DNA from: Loktanella sp. IMCC34160
GTDB lineage: Bacteria > Pseudomonadota > Alphaproteobacteria > Rhodobacterales > Rhodobacteraceae
Assembly (NCBI RefSeq): GCF_004145845.1
Contig: NZ_SELP01000001.1
Span: 806,001-870,000, forward strand
DNA: 64,000 nucleotides
Reading direction: 5' to 3'
Shown: positions 44,950-54,656 of the stretch, piece after piece
Position numbering within the stretch: position 1 is the stretch's first letter
Layout: each line of letters starts with the position of its first letter
Notes under the pieces: generated by a model
Database searches by the model: none
Told to the model about the DNA's origin: nothing
Seen by the model: the letters and a program-made list of their open reading frames with translations, nothing else
Translations under genes and position numbers: made by a program

Positions 44950-46452
44950 TTACTCTCCGCGCGGCACCATCCGGTTGGTTAACGGGATTTCCTGTAGCCG
45001 GACCGCGAAAAACAGGCCGCACACCGCCAAGCCGGCGGCGATCCAATAGACCGGATGCAGGGCGTTGACGACGGCACCCGCGACCGCCTCGCGCGCCTCG
45101 GGGGGAAGGCTGGCAAGGGCGCGGGGGCCCATCTCCAGTCCGCCGCCCATGACCTCGGTGCCCAGTTCGGCAGCCATGCGCGCCGCGAAAATCGCACCGA
45201 ACAGCGCCACCGCCAATGATCCGCCGATCTGCCGGAACATGACCCCGGCGGCCGTCGCCGTGCCCAGTTGATCGCGCGGCACCGCGTTCTGGACCGAAGT
45301 TGTCACGACCGGGAAAATGAACCCCATGCCAAAACCGACGGTGCCAAGGAACAGGCAGAAGACCCAGATCGGGGTATCGACCTGCAATTGCGACAGCATC
45401 AGCAAGCCAACTGTCAGCGCCGACAGCCCGATGATGGTCAGGTAGCGATAGCGCCCGTTCCGCCCCATCGCCCGGCCCGCAAAGGTGGAGGACAGGACGA
45501 TCCCCACGGTCAGCGGGATCAACAGCAGCCCGGACATGGTGGGGGACGTGCCCTGTGCGATTTGCAGGTAGACCGGCATGAAGGTCACCGCCCCGAACAT
45601 GGCCGCGCCCGCGACGAAACCGATCACCGAGGTGATGGTAAAGACGTTCATCTTGAACAGCGACAGCGGCAGGATCGGCTCTGCCGCGCGGCGTTCGGCC
45701 ATGATGAAAAACACCAGCGCAAGGCCCGACAGCGCACCCAGACCGATGATTTCGACCGACCCCCAGGGCAGGGTATTGCCGCCCAAGGAGGTCAACAGCG
45801 TCAGGCTGGCCAGCCCGATCGACAGGGTCGCGGCGCCGGCCCAGTCGATCTTGTGACTGATCCGGCGGCCAGTGGGCTTGAACCCTGACGCAAAACCGAC
45901 GACTGCGATGACCCCAAGGGGGATGTTGATGAAGAAGATCCAATGCCAGCTGAACGCGTCCACGAACCAGCCGCCCAGCAGTGGCCCGATCACCGAAGAG
46001 ACAGAGAAGACCGCGGCAAAGACCCCTTGCACCTTGCCCCGCTCGCGCGGGGGGATCACATCGCCAATCACCGAGAGGGCCAGCACGAACAGCCCGCCGC
46101 CGCCCAGCCCCTGCAAGGCGCGCGACAGAATCAGGAAGGTCATGTCGGTGGCGACGCCACACAGAACCGACCCCAGCAGGAACAGCCCGACCGACACGAA
46201 AACCGTGTTCCGCCGTCCGTAAAGATCACCCAACTTGCCATACAGTGGGGCCACGACCGTAGAGGCAAGGATATAGGCGGTGACCACCCAGCTTAGGTGC
46301 TCCAGCCCGCCAAGGTCTGCAACGATGGTCGGCAGGGCGGTCGAGACGATGGTTTGGTCAAGCGCCGCCAGCAGCAGCAAAAGCGCGATGGAGCCAATGA
46401 TCAACCGGGTCTTGCCCGCATCGGGCATCGGGTTTGCGTCGGAATGGGTCAT
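44950..46452 (-). CDS. MFS transporter, DHA2 (14-helix drug exporter) family
   Basis: Proton-driven efflux protein, 500 aa with 14 predicted helices. ATG 46452 ([13 protein letters not shown]) was chosen since the first helix starts soon after and the longer reading has no support. Family motifs: [17 protein letters not shown] with the D-x-T motif of EmrB/QacA, the A-type loop [10 protein letters not shown], and motif C in [20 protein letters not shown] 7-4-7 inverted repeat lies 19 bases upstream. The substrate is unknown. Confidence 0.93.
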   Translation of the reverse strand: MTHSDANPMPDAGKTRLIIGSIALLLLLAALDQTIVSTALPTIVADLGGLEHLSWVVTAYILASTVVAPLYGKLGDLYGRRNTVFVSVGLFLLGSVLCGVATDMTFLILSRALQGLGGGGLFVLALSVIGDVIPPRERGKVQGVFAAVFSVSSVIGPLLGGWFVDAFSWHWIFFINIPLGVIAVVGFASGFKPTGRRISHKIDWAGAATLSIGLASLTLLTSLGGNTLPWGSVEIIGLGALSGLALVFFIMAERRAAEPILPLSLFKMNVFTITSVIGFVAGAAMFGAVTFMPVYLQIAQGTSPTMSGLLLIPLTVGIVLSSTFAGRAMGRNGRYRYLTIIGLSALTVGLLMLSQLQVDTPIWVFCLFLGTVGFGMGFIFPVVTTSVQNAVPRDQLGTATAAGVMFRQIGGSLAVALFGAIFAARMAAELGTEVMGGGLEMGPRALASLPPEAREAVAGAVVNALHPVYWIAAGLAVCGLFFAVRLQEIPLTNRMVPRGE

Positions 46453-46470
46453 GAGGTCAGTCCTTGAAAT

Positions 46471-46488
46471 CTGAACCAACCGGTTCAG
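46471..46488. promoter_or_regulatory. Inverted repeat upstream of the MFS gene
   Basis: CTGAACC-AACC-GGTTCAG, a 7-4-7 inverted repeat 19 bases before the MFS start, typical of TetR/MarR-type operators. No such regulator is adjacent; the next gene is the helicase. Confidence 0.65.
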
Positions 46489-46597
46489 CCTTTGCCTGAC
46501 TATGTGGCGCAACCGGGGAAAGTCAATTGCTGCGGATGTGTGAACATAGGGCGAACACTTCTTTAACTTGGGCAACGAGTCATCTATCCTGCCGCGC

Positions 46598-49120
46598 ATG
46601 AGCAGTTTCGACGAAGATGACGCATTCAACGCCGCCGCCAAAGTGCCGCTAAGCCAGCGGGCGATGATGAGCGCGCGGCCCGCCGCCCCCTATCTGGACG
46701 ATCTGAACCCCGCGCAGCGCGAGGCGGTCGAGGCGCTGGATGGTCCTGTGCTGATGCTGGCCGGGGCGGGGACGGGCAAGACCAAGGCGCTCATGAGCCG
46801 TCTTGCGCATTTGGTGCTTTCGGGCCGCGCCCGGCCCGATGAGGTCTTGGCGGTTACGTTTACGAACAAGGCTGCTCGGGAAATGAGAGAGCGGCTAGAA
46901 AAGGAGCCGTTTGGTATTGCGACGCCGATGAAGTGGATGGGCACGTTCCATTCCATCTGCGTAAAAATCCTTCGACGGCATGCCGAACTGATTGCATTCG
47001 AGAACTCGGCATCGTTTTCAAGGCCATTGCCTGATCTCATTGATCCGTCACCGGATGCGAGTCTGGGTCTCTATGACCATGGAAACACGCCAATGCCTCA
47101 AGTTGGTGCCAATTCTGCGCGCATATCGGAGCATCGAGGTGGTCTACATCTCCGCTCGAATTTTTCGATCTTAGATACCGACGACCAGATCCGGCTCCTC
47201 AAGCAGTTGATCGCGGCCGCCAATATCGACGACAAACGCTGGCCCGCGCGGATGCTGGCCGGGATCATCGACCAGTGGAAGAACCGGGCCTGGACGCCGG
47301 AAAACGTTCCCACGAAAGAGGCCGGGGCATTCGACGGTAAGGGCATCGCCCTTTACGCCCAGTATCAGCGCCGCCTGCTGGAACTGAACGCGGTCGATTT
47401 CGGCGACCTATTGCTGCATGTGGTCACCATTTTCCAGAAACACGAAGACATTCTGGCCCAGTATCAACGCTGGTTCCGCTACATCCTTGTGGACGAATAT
47501 CAGGATACCAACGTGGCCCAGTACCTGTGGCTGCGGCTGCTGGCCGGCGGGCACAAGAACATCTGCTGCGTCGGCGACGATGACCAGTCGATCTATGGCT
47601 GGCGCGGTGCAGAAGTGGGCAATATCCTGCGGTTTGAAAAGGATTTTCCGGGGGCCAAGGTTGTCCGGCTGGAACAGAACTACCGCTCGACCGGGCATAT
47701 CCTTGCCGCCGCTGGCGGGGTGATCGAGGCGAACAAAGGCCGCTTGGGCAAGACCCTTTATACCGAGGCCGGGGATGGCGAGAAGGTCCGCCTGATCGGT
47801 CATTGGGACGGCGAGGAAGAGGCGCGCTGGATCGGGGAAGAGATCGAGGCAATGCAGCGCGGTACGCGAGGAATGGATCGCAAGTCGCTGAACGACATGG
47901 CAATTCTTGTTCGGGCCTCGCATCAGATGCGGGCGTTCGAGGATCGGTTCCTGACCATCGGCTTGCCCTACAAGGTCATCGGCGGCCCGCGCTTTTACGA
48001 ACGGCTCGAGATACGCGATGCCATGGCCTATTTCCGGCTGGTGGTCAGTCAGGACGACGATCTGGCGTTCGAGCGGATCGTGAATACCCCAAAGCGCGGC
48101 CTTGGCGACAAGGCGGTGCAGACGATCCAGCGGGCCGCCCGGTCAAACGGCGTGAACCTTGTGGAAGGGGCGCGGCTCTGCGTGCAAGGCGGGTTGATCA
48201 AGGGCAAGGGGGCGGCAGCGCTGGGCGAGTTGGTCACGAACCTTGACCGCTGGCACGGGCAGTTCCTGGCCGAACAGGACACCCATGTTGAACTGGCCGA
48301 GATGATCCTGGATGAATCCGGCTATACGGGGATGTGGCAAAACGACAAGACCCCCGAGGCACCGGGGCGGTTGGAGAACTTGAAGGAACTTGTCAAAGCT
48401 CTTGAAAACTTTGACACTTTGCAGGGGTTTCTGGAGCATGTCGCGCTGATCATGGACAATGACAGCGATGATGCCGAGGAGAAGGTCAGCATCATGACCC
48501 TGCACGCCGCGAAGGGGCTGGAATTTCCCGCCATCTTCCTGCCGGGGTGGGAGGACGGGCTGTTTCCGTCGCAGCGCAGCATGGATGAAAGCGGGCTCAA
48601 GGGGCTCGAGGAAGAGCGGCGTTTGGCCTATGTCGGCATCACCCGCGCCGAGGAGATCTGCACGATTTCCTTTGCTGCCAACCGCCGGGTCTATGGCCAG
48701 TGGCAATCGCAATTGCCGAGCCGGTTCATCGACGAATTGCCCGAGGAACATGTGGAGGTGCTGACCCCGCCGGGCCTGTATGGCGGCGGGTTCGGGGCGG
48801 CGGCGCCCACCGCCTCGATCAACGATCGCGTGGCCAGCGCGGATGTCTACAATTCCCCCGGCTGGCGGCGGATGCAGGGCCGCATGGGCGCCCCGCGCGG
48901 CATGACGACCCCGTCCGAGGCGCGGCACATGACCATCGACCTTGACGCCGTGTCGTCCTTTACCGTGGGCGACCGGGTGTTCCACCAGAAATTCGGCTAT
49001 GGCGAGGTGATGGATATCGAGGGCGACAAGCTGGATATCGAGTTCGACCGGGCAGGGACAAAGAAGGTCGTCGCGAAATTCGTCGTGGGCGCCGCGCAGG
49101 CGGACGACGTGCCGTTCTAG
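46598..49120 (+). CDS. UvrD/PcrA-type ATP-dependent DNA helicase with in-frame insertion
   Basis: Superfamily 1A 3'-5' helicase, 840 aa, start ATG 46598. All motifs are present: Q ([11 protein letters not shown]), Walker A ([11 protein letters not shown]), Ia ([15 protein letters not shown]), [19 protein letters not shown] ([11 protein letters not shown]), III ([14 protein letters not shown]), IV ([11 protein letters not shown]), V ([20 protein letters not shown]) and VI ([13 protein letters not shown]). About 55 residues (132-186, bases 46991-47155) separate HAEL from [16 protein letters not shown], which are nearly adjacent in usual relatives. The DNA from about 46860 to 47180 has low-GC codon choices. 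Function in repair or replication restart is probably retained. Confidence 0.94.
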   Translation: MSSFDEDDAFNAAAKVPLSQRAMMSARPAAPYLDDLNPAQREAVEALDGPVLMLAGAGTGKTKALMSRLAHLVLSGRARPDEVLAVTFTNKAAREMRERLEKEPFGIATPMKWMGTFHSICVKILRRHAELIAFENSASFSRPLPDLIDPSPDASLGLYDHGNTPMPQVGANSARISEHRGGLHLRSNFSILDTDDQIRLLKQLIAAANIDDKRWPARMLAGIIDQWKNRAWTPENVPTKEAGAFDGKGIALYAQYQRRLLELNAVDFGDLLLHVVTIFQKHEDILAQYQRWFRYILVDEYQDTNVAQYLWLRLLAGGHKNICCVGDDDQSIYGWRGAEVGNILRFEKDFPGAKVVRLEQNYRSTGHILAAAGGVIEANKGRLGKTLYTEAGDGEKVRLIGHWDGEEEARWIGEEIEAMQRGTRGMDRKSLNDMAILVRASHQMRAFEDRFLTIGLPYKVIGGPRFYERLEIRDAMAYFRLVVSQDDDLAFERIVNTPKRGLGDKAVQTIQRAARSNGVNLVEGARLCVQGGLIKGKGAAALGELVTNLDRWHGQFLAEQDTHVELAEMILDESGYTGMWQNDKTPEAPGRLENLKELVKALENFDTLQGFLEHVALIMDNDSDDAEEKVSIMTLHAAKGLEFPAIFLPGWEDGLFPSQRSMDESGLKGLEEERRLAYVGITRAEEICTISFAANRRVYGQWQSQLPSRFIDELPEEHVEVLTPPGLYGGGFGAAAPTASINDRVASADVYNSPGWRRMQGRMGAPRGMTTPSEARHMTIDLDAVSSFTVGDRVFHQKFGYGEVMDIEGDKLDIEFDRAGTKKVVAKFVVGAAQADDVPF

Positions 49121-49143
49121 GTCAATTCAGTCGGATCGCCGCG

Positions 49144-49398
49144 CTATTTCGGTCGATGATAGGTAAGCGTCGATCCATCCGCACGTGTCCAGGTCACCTG
49201 CACGCACTTGTTGGCGGTGTTTGGTTCGACGCGGACCTTGTAGGTGAGTTCAACGGATTGCTGTGAGCCGTTTTGAGTTACTTCTCGAAGTGCGTCAGCC
49301 ATGACCGCGTTAGACACCAAGACCCCGACTTCGGTGAAATGATCGAGGTTGGGAGAGCCATGTTGAAGCAGATAGTCGGGTGTAATGGATTTGGTCAC
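49144..49398 (-). CDS. Hypothetical protein, 84 aa
   Basis: Not recognised. GTG 49398 is favoured because AAAGGA sits six bases upstream; a longer reading starting at 49428 runs through a palindrome. The protein has an N-terminal TKSITPDYLLQHGSPNLDHF, an alpha-helical middle, and a beta-rich C-terminal half (SVELTYKVRVEPN, CVQVTWTRADGSTLTYHRP). No signal peptide or membrane helix. The gene is less GC-rich than its neighbours, suggesting transfer. Confidence 0.65.
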   Translation of the reverse strand: MTKSITPDYLLQHGSPNLDHFTEVGVLVSNAVMADALREVTQNGSQQSVELTYKVRVEPNTANKCVQVTWTRADGSTLTYHRPK

Positions 49399-49410
49399 GG
49401 TTGATCCTTT

Positions 49411-49447
49411 GCTGTTATATAACAGCATCTTAGGTGAAACACTTCAC
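49411..49447. promoter_or_regulatory. Two palindromes upstream of the 84-aa gene
   Basis: GCTGTTATATAACAGC (49411-49426) is a perfect 16-bp palindrome, and GTGAA-ACAC-TTCAC (49434-49447) a second inverted repeat. They lie 13-50 bases before the small gene on the minus strand. TATATAAC may include its -10 element. Confidence 0.6.
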
Positions 49448-49464
49448 TTGGCAACCCAAGAAGA

Positions 49465-50067
49465 TCAATTGTGCCAGAACACCGGCACGACCGAGGCGAC
49501 CAGCAGCGCGGCCATGGTCCAGTTGAAAGCCCGCAGCCGCGCGGGCGAGGTCAGGAACCGCCGCATCTGTTGCCCCAGCACCGTCCAGAAGGTGATTGAC
49601 GGCAGGTTGGTGCAGGCAAAGACCCCGGCCACGATCAGCACCTGAACAAAGCTTTGGTCGGCGGTATAGGCCGTCAGCGCGGTCAGGGCCATGAACCACC
49701 CCTTCGGGTTGACCCATTGGAACCCGGCCGCCTGCAGGAAGGTGAAGGGGCGACCCTCGGCCTGCGGTGCTTCGGGGGTTTTGGGTGCAGCATTGGCGAT
49801 CTTCCATGACAGCCACAGAAGATAGGCGACCGCGACATAGGTCATCGCGTCCTGGATGCGGGGGTAGGCGCGGAACACCTCCATCAGGCCCGCGCCCAGG
49901 ACCACGATCATGAAGGAATGGCCAAGGCTGACCCCGGCCATATGCGGTACGGTCCGGCGCAGGCCGAAATTCGCCCCCGAGGCCAGAAGCATCATGTTGT
50001 TCGGCCCCGGTGTGATCGAGGACACGAAGGCAAAGCCGACAAGGGCGAGGAGGAGTTCGATTGTCAT
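49465..50067 (-). CDS. LysE/RhtB family amino-acid exporter
   Basis: Inner-membrane exporter, 200 aa, six predicted helices. ATG 50067 (MTIELLLALVGFAFVSSITP) begins the family sequence, with the diagnostic SSITPGPNNMMLLASG near residue 16. Members export basic or neutral amino acids. Divergent from an Lrp-type gene, which probably regulates it, as in other lysE- and leuE-type pairs. GAGGAG lies upstream of the start. Confidence 0.94.
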   Translation of the reverse strand: MTIELLLALVGFAFVSSITPGPNNMMLLASGANFGLRRTVPHMAGVSLGHSFMIVVLGAGLMEVFRAYPRIQDAMTYVAVAYLLWLSWKIANAAPKTPEAPQAEGRPFTFLQAAGFQWVNPKGWFMALTALTAYTADQSFVQVLIVAGVFACTNLPSITFWTVLGQQMRRFLTSPARLRAFNWTMAALLVASVVPVFWHN

Positions 50068-50130
50068 TTGCGCATATTGCGCGGAAACCGGCGCAATGTA
50101 ATTGTCGAGTTGTGCAAAATCCCGGAAAGG

Positions 50131-50592
50131 ATGCAATTTATCGTGGCGGAAGATCGGATCAACCAACATATATTGCGTATCCTGTCTCAGGATGGGCGGA
50201 TATCGAATCTGGATCTGGCGGATCGTGTCGGCCTGTCCCCCTCGGCCTGCCTGCGCCGGGTTCAGGATCTTGAAAAGCGCGGCGTGATAAGAGGTTACCG
50301 GGCAAAGCTCGACCCGGTGCAGACCGGTCGCGGCTTTGTGGTCTATGTGGCGGTTGGCCTGTCCGAGCACACGAAGGAGGCGCAGGAAGGGTTCGAGGCG
50401 GCAATGCGCGCCACGCCCGAAGTCGCGGAATGCCATAACGTCGCCGGGGCATTCGAATATCTGCTGCGGGTCGAAACGGCTGATTTGCCCGCCTACAAGG
50501 CCTTTCACACGGACCGGCTTGGGACCGTGGCCCATGTCCGGTCGATCACCAGCTATATGGTCATGGGCACCCCCAAGGACGACCGGGGCTAG
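50131..50592 (+). CDS. Lrp/AsnC family transcriptional regulator
   Basis: Feast/famine regulator, 153 aa from ATG 50131; GTG 50143 (149 aa) is possible because GGAAAGG directly abuts the ATG. N-terminal helix-turn-helix [28 protein letters not shown], then the RAM ligand domain with [20 protein letters not shown]. Divergent from the LysE-type exporter by 63 bases; an amino acid is the likely effector. Confidence 0.93.
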   Translation: MQFIVAEDRINQHILRILSQDGRISNLDLADRVGLSPSACLRRVQDLEKRGVIRGYRAKLDPVQTGRGFVVYVAVGLSEHTKEAQEGFEAAMRATPEVAECHNVAGAFEYLLRVETADLPAYKAFHTDRLGTVAHVRSITSYMVMGTPKDDRG

Positions 50593-50699
50593 CCAAAATG
50601 GGGTGGGGTGCCTTGCAGCCCCCGACACGCACCACTAAGACTCTCTCAAGACAATTCCGGATAAGACCTTTTGGTCCCTGTCAGAGAGGCAAGCACACG

Positions 50700-51320
50700 A
50701 TGAGAGACCCGATCGAGACCTACATGAACCTCGTGCCGATGGTGGTGGAGCAGACCGCCCGGGGCGAGCGTGCCTATGATATCTTCTCCCGCCTCCTGAA
50801 AGAGCGGATCATCTTCGTAAACGGCCCGGTCCACGATGGCATGGCCAGCCTGATCGTGGCCCAGCTTCTGCACCTCGAGGCGGAGAACCCGAAGAAAGAG
50901 ATCAGCATGTATATCAACAGCCCCGGTGGTGTCGTCACCTCGGGCCTGTCGATCTATGACACGATGCAATACATCCGCCCGAAGGTGTCGACGCTGTGCA
51001 TCGGGCAGGCGGCGTCGATGGGGTCGCTTCTGCTGACTGCGGGCGAAAGCGGGATGCGGTTTTCGCTGCCCAACAGCCGGATCATGGTGCACCAGCCGTC
51101 GGGCGGGTATCAGGGGCAGGCGACGGACATCATGATCCATGCCGAAGAAACGCTGAAGCTGAAGCGGCGCCTGAACGAGATCTATGTCAAGCATACCGGC
51201 CAGAAGCTGAAGGATGTCGAAGCGGCGCTTGAGCGCGACAATTTCATGGATCCCGAAGAGGCCAAGAAATGGGGCCTGATCGACGAGATCCTGACCAGCC
51301 GGGCCACCCCGGAAGAATAG
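50700..51320 (+). CDS. clpP: ATP-dependent Clp protease proteolytic subunit
   Basis: Serine peptidase that forms two stacked heptamers, 206 aa. ATG 50700 ([18 protein letters not shown]) is the family start. Catalytic Ser in [11 protein letters not shown], His in [10 protein letters not shown], and Asp in the later conserved region ([19 protein letters not shown]). It lies 152 bases before clpX, its ATPase partner. Confidence 0.98.
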   Translation: MRDPIETYMNLVPMVVEQTARGERAYDIFSRLLKERIIFVNGPVHDGMASLIVAQLLHLEAENPKKEISMYINSPGGVVTSGLSIYDTMQYIRPKVSTLCIGQAASMGSLLLTAGESGMRFSLPNSRIMVHQPSGGYQGQATDIMIHAEETLKLKRRLNEIYVKHTGQKLKDVEAALERDNFMDPEEAKKWGLIDEILTSRATPEE

Positions 51321-51472
51321 GTTGCCATGCGGCCGTCCCGACAGCGGGGCGGCCACACCCCTGTGACAAAGTTGTGTTTTTGGCGTTGTAGCCCCCCGAT
51401 GGCTGGCCTACTCTGGGGCCGACGACAGTCCGACCGAAACCAAACCGGCCCCCATGCCGCAAGAGGACCGAA

Positions 51473-52738
51473 ATGGCGAATAACTCCGGCAGCGACAGCA
51501 AGAACACGCTTTATTGCAGCTTTTGCGGCAAGAGCCAGCACGAGGTGCGCAAGCTGATCGCGGGCCCGACCGTCTTCATCTGCGATGAATGTGTCGAGCT
51601 GTGCATGGACATCATCCGCGAAGAGACGAAATCCTCGGGGCTGAAGGCGACCGAAGGGGTTCCGACCCCGCGCGATATCTGTGATGTGCTGGACGACTAT
51701 GTGATCGGCCAGTATCACGCCAAGCGGGTCCTGTCGGTTGCAGTTCACAACCACTACAAACGCCTGCATCATTCGTCGAAATCGGATATTGAACTGGCGA
51801 AGTCGAACATCCTGCTGATCGGCCCGACCGGCTGCGGCAAGACCCTTCTGGCGCAGACGCTGGCCCGTATTCTGGACGTGCCGTTCACCATGGCCGATGC
51901 GACCACCCTGACCGAGGCCGGTTACGTGGGCGAGGATGTGGAAAACATCATCCTCAAGCTGCTGCAGGCCAGCGAATACAATGTCGAACGGGCGCAGCGC
52001 GGCATCGTCTATATCGACGAGGTCGACAAGATCACCCGCAAGTCCGACAACCCCTCGATTACCCGTGACGTGTCGGGCGAAGGGGTGCAGCAGGCGCTTC
52101 TGAAGATCATGGAAGGCACCGTGGCCAGCGTTCCGCCGCAGGGCGGGCGCAAACATCCGCAGCAGGAATTCCTGCAGGTGGACACGACCAATATTCTGTT
52201 CATCTGCGGCGGGGCCTTCGCCGGTCTCGACAGGATCATCAGCCAGCGCGGCAAGGGCAGCGCCATGGGTTTTGGCGCCGATGTCCGCGATGTGGACGCC
52301 CGCAACGTGGGCGAGGTGTTCAAGGATCTGGAACCCGAAGACCTGCTGAAGTTCGGCCTGATCCCCGAATTCGTCGGCCGCCTGCCGGTGATCGCGACGC
52401 TGGAAGATCTGGACGAAGACGCGCTTGTCACCATCCTGACCGAACCGAAGAACGCACTGGTCAAGCAATACCAGCGCCTGTTCGAGATCGAGGATACCAA
52501 GCTGAGCTTTACCGATGACGCCCTGCGCGCCATTGCCCGCCGCGCGATCGAACGCAAGACCGGCGCCCGCGGGCTGCGGTCCATCATGGAAGACATCCTG
52601 CTGGATACCATGTTCGACCTGCCCGGCATGGACGGCGTGGAAGAGGTTGTGGTGAATGAAGAGGCCGTGGGCCCCGATTCCGCACCCCTGATGATCTTCG
52701 CCGAGGGCAAGAAGGAAAAAGAGGCGACGGCCGGCTAA
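51473..52738 (+). CDS. clpX: ATP-dependent Clp protease ATP-binding subunit ClpX
   Basis: AAA+ unfoldase, 421 aa. The N-terminal zinc-binding domain has four Cys in CSFCGKSQ and [10 protein letters not shown]. Walker [11 protein letters not shown] is near residue 118, Walker [12 protein letters not shown] near 181, and sensor 2 is in [18 protein letters not shown]. The pore loop is GYVGED, and the ClpP-binding loop lies in the usual mid-region. The length is standard. Confidence 0.98.
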   Translation: MANNSGSDSKNTLYCSFCGKSQHEVRKLIAGPTVFICDECVELCMDIIREETKSSGLKATEGVPTPRDICDVLDDYVIGQYHAKRVLSVAVHNHYKRLHHSSKSDIELAKSNILLIGPTGCGKTLLAQTLARILDVPFTMADATTLTEAGYVGEDVENIILKLLQASEYNVERAQRGIVYIDEVDKITRKSDNPSITRDVSGEGVQQALLKIMEGTVASVPPQGGRKHPQQEFLQVDTTNILFICGGAFAGLDRIISQRGKGSAMGFGADVRDVDARNVGEVFKDLEPEDLLKFGLIPEFVGRLPVIATLEDLDEDALVTILTEPKNALVKQYQRLFEIEDTKLSFTDDALRAIARRAIERKTGARGLRSIMEDILLDTMFDLPGMDGVEEVVVNEEAVGPDSAPLMIFAEGKKEKEATAG

Positions 52739-52760
52739 GGTATCGTCCCTTTTCGACTGG

Positions 52761-52783
52761 CGGCCCCTTCGGGGGCCGTTTTC
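52761..52783 (+). terminator. clpX terminator
   Basis: Seven-base GC stem CGGCCCC / GGGGCCG with a TTCG tetraloop followed by TTTT, 22 bases after the stop. Confidence 0.88.
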
Positions 52784-52797
52784 GTTCGGGGGGGGGC

Positions 52798-52917
52798 GGT
52801 GGGTTTAAACCCACCTTTCTTCAGGGGCGCTGGCCCTCTGGCCCGTGCCCGGGCCATTCACCCCGGAGTATTTGTGGCAAAATGAGAGTATAGGCGTAAG
52901 GTGGGTCTTGACCCACC
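52798..52917. repeat. Intergenic repeat-like element bounded by two palindromes
   Basis: GGTGGGTTTAAACCCACC (52798-52815, perfect 18 bp) and GGTGGGTC-TT-GACCCACC (52900-52917) lie about 100 bp apart. Between them are the core CCGGAGTATTTGTGGCAAAA and GC hairpins. CCGGAGTATTT-type cores are, to my recollection, frequent in intergenic DNA of Rhodobacterales. Confidence 0.55.
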
Positions 52918-52945
52918 GTGCCTGTGGGGCGGAGATCGGGGTTTC

Positions 52946-53326
52946 ATGACTGTGCGCCATATTTCGACGGGATCGCCATTCGAGGAAAAGATCGGCTACA
53001 GCCGCGCGGTCGTCGCGGATGGCTGGGTCTTTGTCGCGGGCACCACCGGGTATGACTATGCGACCATGACCATGCCCGAGGATGTCACCGACCAATGCCG
53101 CAACGCGCTGGCCACCATTGGCCGCGCGCTGGAAGAGGCGGGAAGCGGGCTCGACCACGTTGTGCGCGTAACCTACATCCTGCCGGACAAGGCCGATTGG
53201 CTCGCCTGCTGGCCTGTCACCTCTGCCGCCTTCGCGCTGGCCCGACCGGCGGCGACGATGATCCAGGCGGGTCTGCAGGAACCCGAGATGAAGATCGAGA
53301 TCGAGGTCACAGCCCGGGTTCCGTGA
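52946..53326 (+). CDS. Rid family protein (RidA/YjgF-like, lacking the catalytic Arg)
   Basis: Small trimeric-fold protein, 126 aa, start ATG 52946. The YjgF fold is shown by YSRAVVADGWVFVAGTTGYD and the C-terminal MKIEIEVTA strand. In RidA the imine-hydrolysing Arg precedes that strand (VARLPKD in E. coli); here the position reads QAGLQEP, so Gly replaces Arg. It therefore belongs to a Rid subfamily without proven deaminase activity. Confidence 0.9.
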   Translation: MTVRHISTGSPFEEKIGYSRAVVADGWVFVAGTTGYDYATMTMPEDVTDQCRNALATIGRALEEAGSGLDHVVRVTYILPDKADWLACWPVTSAAFALARPAATMIQAGLQEPEMKIEIEVTARVP

Positions 53327-53429
53327 CTTGCGGCGCAAATCCCCGCCCGTCCGGCCCGAACCGCCCTTTGGGCACTGGACCTTTGCGCCGCTCTGGTGCA
53401 AGAGAGGGGCAGACAAACGGAGACGACCC

Positions 53430-53816
53430 ATGGGCCTGATGACCTTTGTAAAGCGGATCTTCACGTGGTGGGATGGGCAGACCATCGGCACCCAGCTGTT
53501 CACCTGGCGCAAGGGCGTCAAGGTCGGGCAGGATGCCGAGGGCAACATCTATTACAAGACCCGTGACGACAGCCGCCGCTGGGTGATCTACAATGGCGAG
53601 GTCGAGGGCAGCCGGGTTCCCGCCGACTGGCACGGCTGGCTGCACTGGACCTGGGACGAGGCGCCGACCGACAAGCCGCTGGCCCATAAGGTCTGGGAAA
53701 AGCCGCACCATGAAAACCTGTCCGGCACCGTGATGGCCTATGCGCCCAAGGGGTCGATCCGCCGCACCGACGGTCCGGCAGATCGCCGCGACTACGAAGC
53801 CTGGCAGCCCGAATAG
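53430..53816 (+). CDS. NADH:ubiquinone oxidoreductase subunit NDUFA12
   Basis: Supernumerary complex I subunit (B17.2 / NDUFA12), 128 aa, known in Alphaproteobacteria and mitochondria. ATG 53430 was chosen (MGLMTFVKRIFTWWDGQTIG). The conserved GNIYYKTRDDSRRWVIYNG, VPADWHGWLHWTWDEAPTD and C-terminal YEAWQPE patterns are clear. It would attach to the peripheral arm of complex I. Confidence 0.96.
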   Translation: MGLMTFVKRIFTWWDGQTIGTQLFTWRKGVKVGQDAEGNIYYKTRDDSRRWVIYNGEVEGSRVPADWHGWLHWTWDEAPTDKPLAHKVWEKPHHENLSGTVMAYAPKGSIRRTDGPADRRDYEAWQPE

Positions 53817-53850
53817 GGCCCCCGCCGGTAACCGCGAGAGGGCCGGGTAA

Positions 53851-54303
53851 ATGCGTGAAAACACGACAGAAGTGATCATCGGGGCGCTGGTTCTGGCGGT
53901 CGCGGGCGGCTTTCTGGCCTATGCCGCGCGGTCCACGGGATTTTCGACTGGTGGGTCTGACAATTACGATCTTGTCGCGTCGTTCCGGTCGGCCGAGGGC
54001 GTGTCGCTGGGCGTGGACGTGCGCATGTCCGGCGTCAAGGTGGGCAGCGTGACCGCGCTGGCCCTGAACCCGGAAACCTTCCGGGCTGATGCAACGCTTA
54101 GCCTGCGGTCGGATATCCCGGTGCCCACTGACAGCACCGCCATCGTCCAGACCGAAAGCCTGCTGGGCGGCACATTTGTCGAGCTGGTTCCCGGCGGATC
54201 CTTCGACAACTATCAGGCGGGCGATGTGATCCTGGATACTCAGGGCGCGGTCAGCATCGTGAACCTTCTGGCGAAATTCGCGGCCGGAGGGTCGGAGGAA
54301 TGA
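53851..54303 (+). CDS. mlaD: MlaD family lipid-transport protein (MCE domain)
   Basis: Inner-membrane-anchored MCE protein, 150 aa, part of the Mla system that moves phospholipid between the membranes. One N-terminal helix (VIIGALVLAVAGGFLAYAA), then the MCE domain at about 35-120 with GVSLGVDVRMSGVKVGSV. Its end overlaps the DUF2155 gene by 4 bases. MlaE and MlaF are not in this window. Confidence 0.94.
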   Translation: MRENTTEVIIGALVLAVAGGFLAYAARSTGFSTGGSDNYDLVASFRSAEGVSLGVDVRMSGVKVGSVTALALNPETFRADATLSLRSDIPVPTDSTAIVQTESLLGGTFVELVPGGSFDNYQAGDVILDTQGAVSIVNLLAKFAAGGSEE

Positions 54304-54656
54304 TCCGCCGCTTGGCCCTTGCCTTGTCCCTTGCGGCCACGCCGATCTGGGCCGAAACCGTGGCGAATGCCCCGCAGGGCGAACTGCGGGTGCTGGACAA
54401 GATCACGGGGCAGGTCACGGACCTGACCCTTGCGGCCGGGGAGACCCGCGAGGTGGGCCACCTGCTGATCCGCCTGTCCGAATGCCGCTATCCGGTCGAA
54501 AACCCGTCGGGCAACGCCTATGGCGAATTGACCATCACCTACCGTGACCAGCTGAGCCCGGCGTTTCAGGGCTGGATGATCGCCTCGGCCCCGGCGCTGA
54601 ACGCGATGGACCATCCGCGCTATGACGTTTGGATACTGCGCTGTATCACGTCCTGA
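54300..54656 (+). CDS. DUF2155 domain-containing secreted protein
   Basis: Protein of 118 aa with an N-terminal signal peptide (LALALSLAATPIWA). The DUF2155 core includes LRVLDKITGQV and AFQGWMIASAPALNAMDHPRYDVW, which ends the protein with a conserved Cys pair (SECRYP, ILRCI). The function is unknown; alphaproteobacterial homologues sit beside mlaD and aat. Its last 37 bases overlap the convergent aat gene. Confidence 0.9.
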   Translation: MIRRLALALSLAATPIWAETVANAPQGELRVLDKITGQVTDLTLAAGETREVGHLLIRLSECRYPVENPSGNAYGELTITYRDQLSPAFQGWMIASAPALNAMDHPRYDVWILRCITS

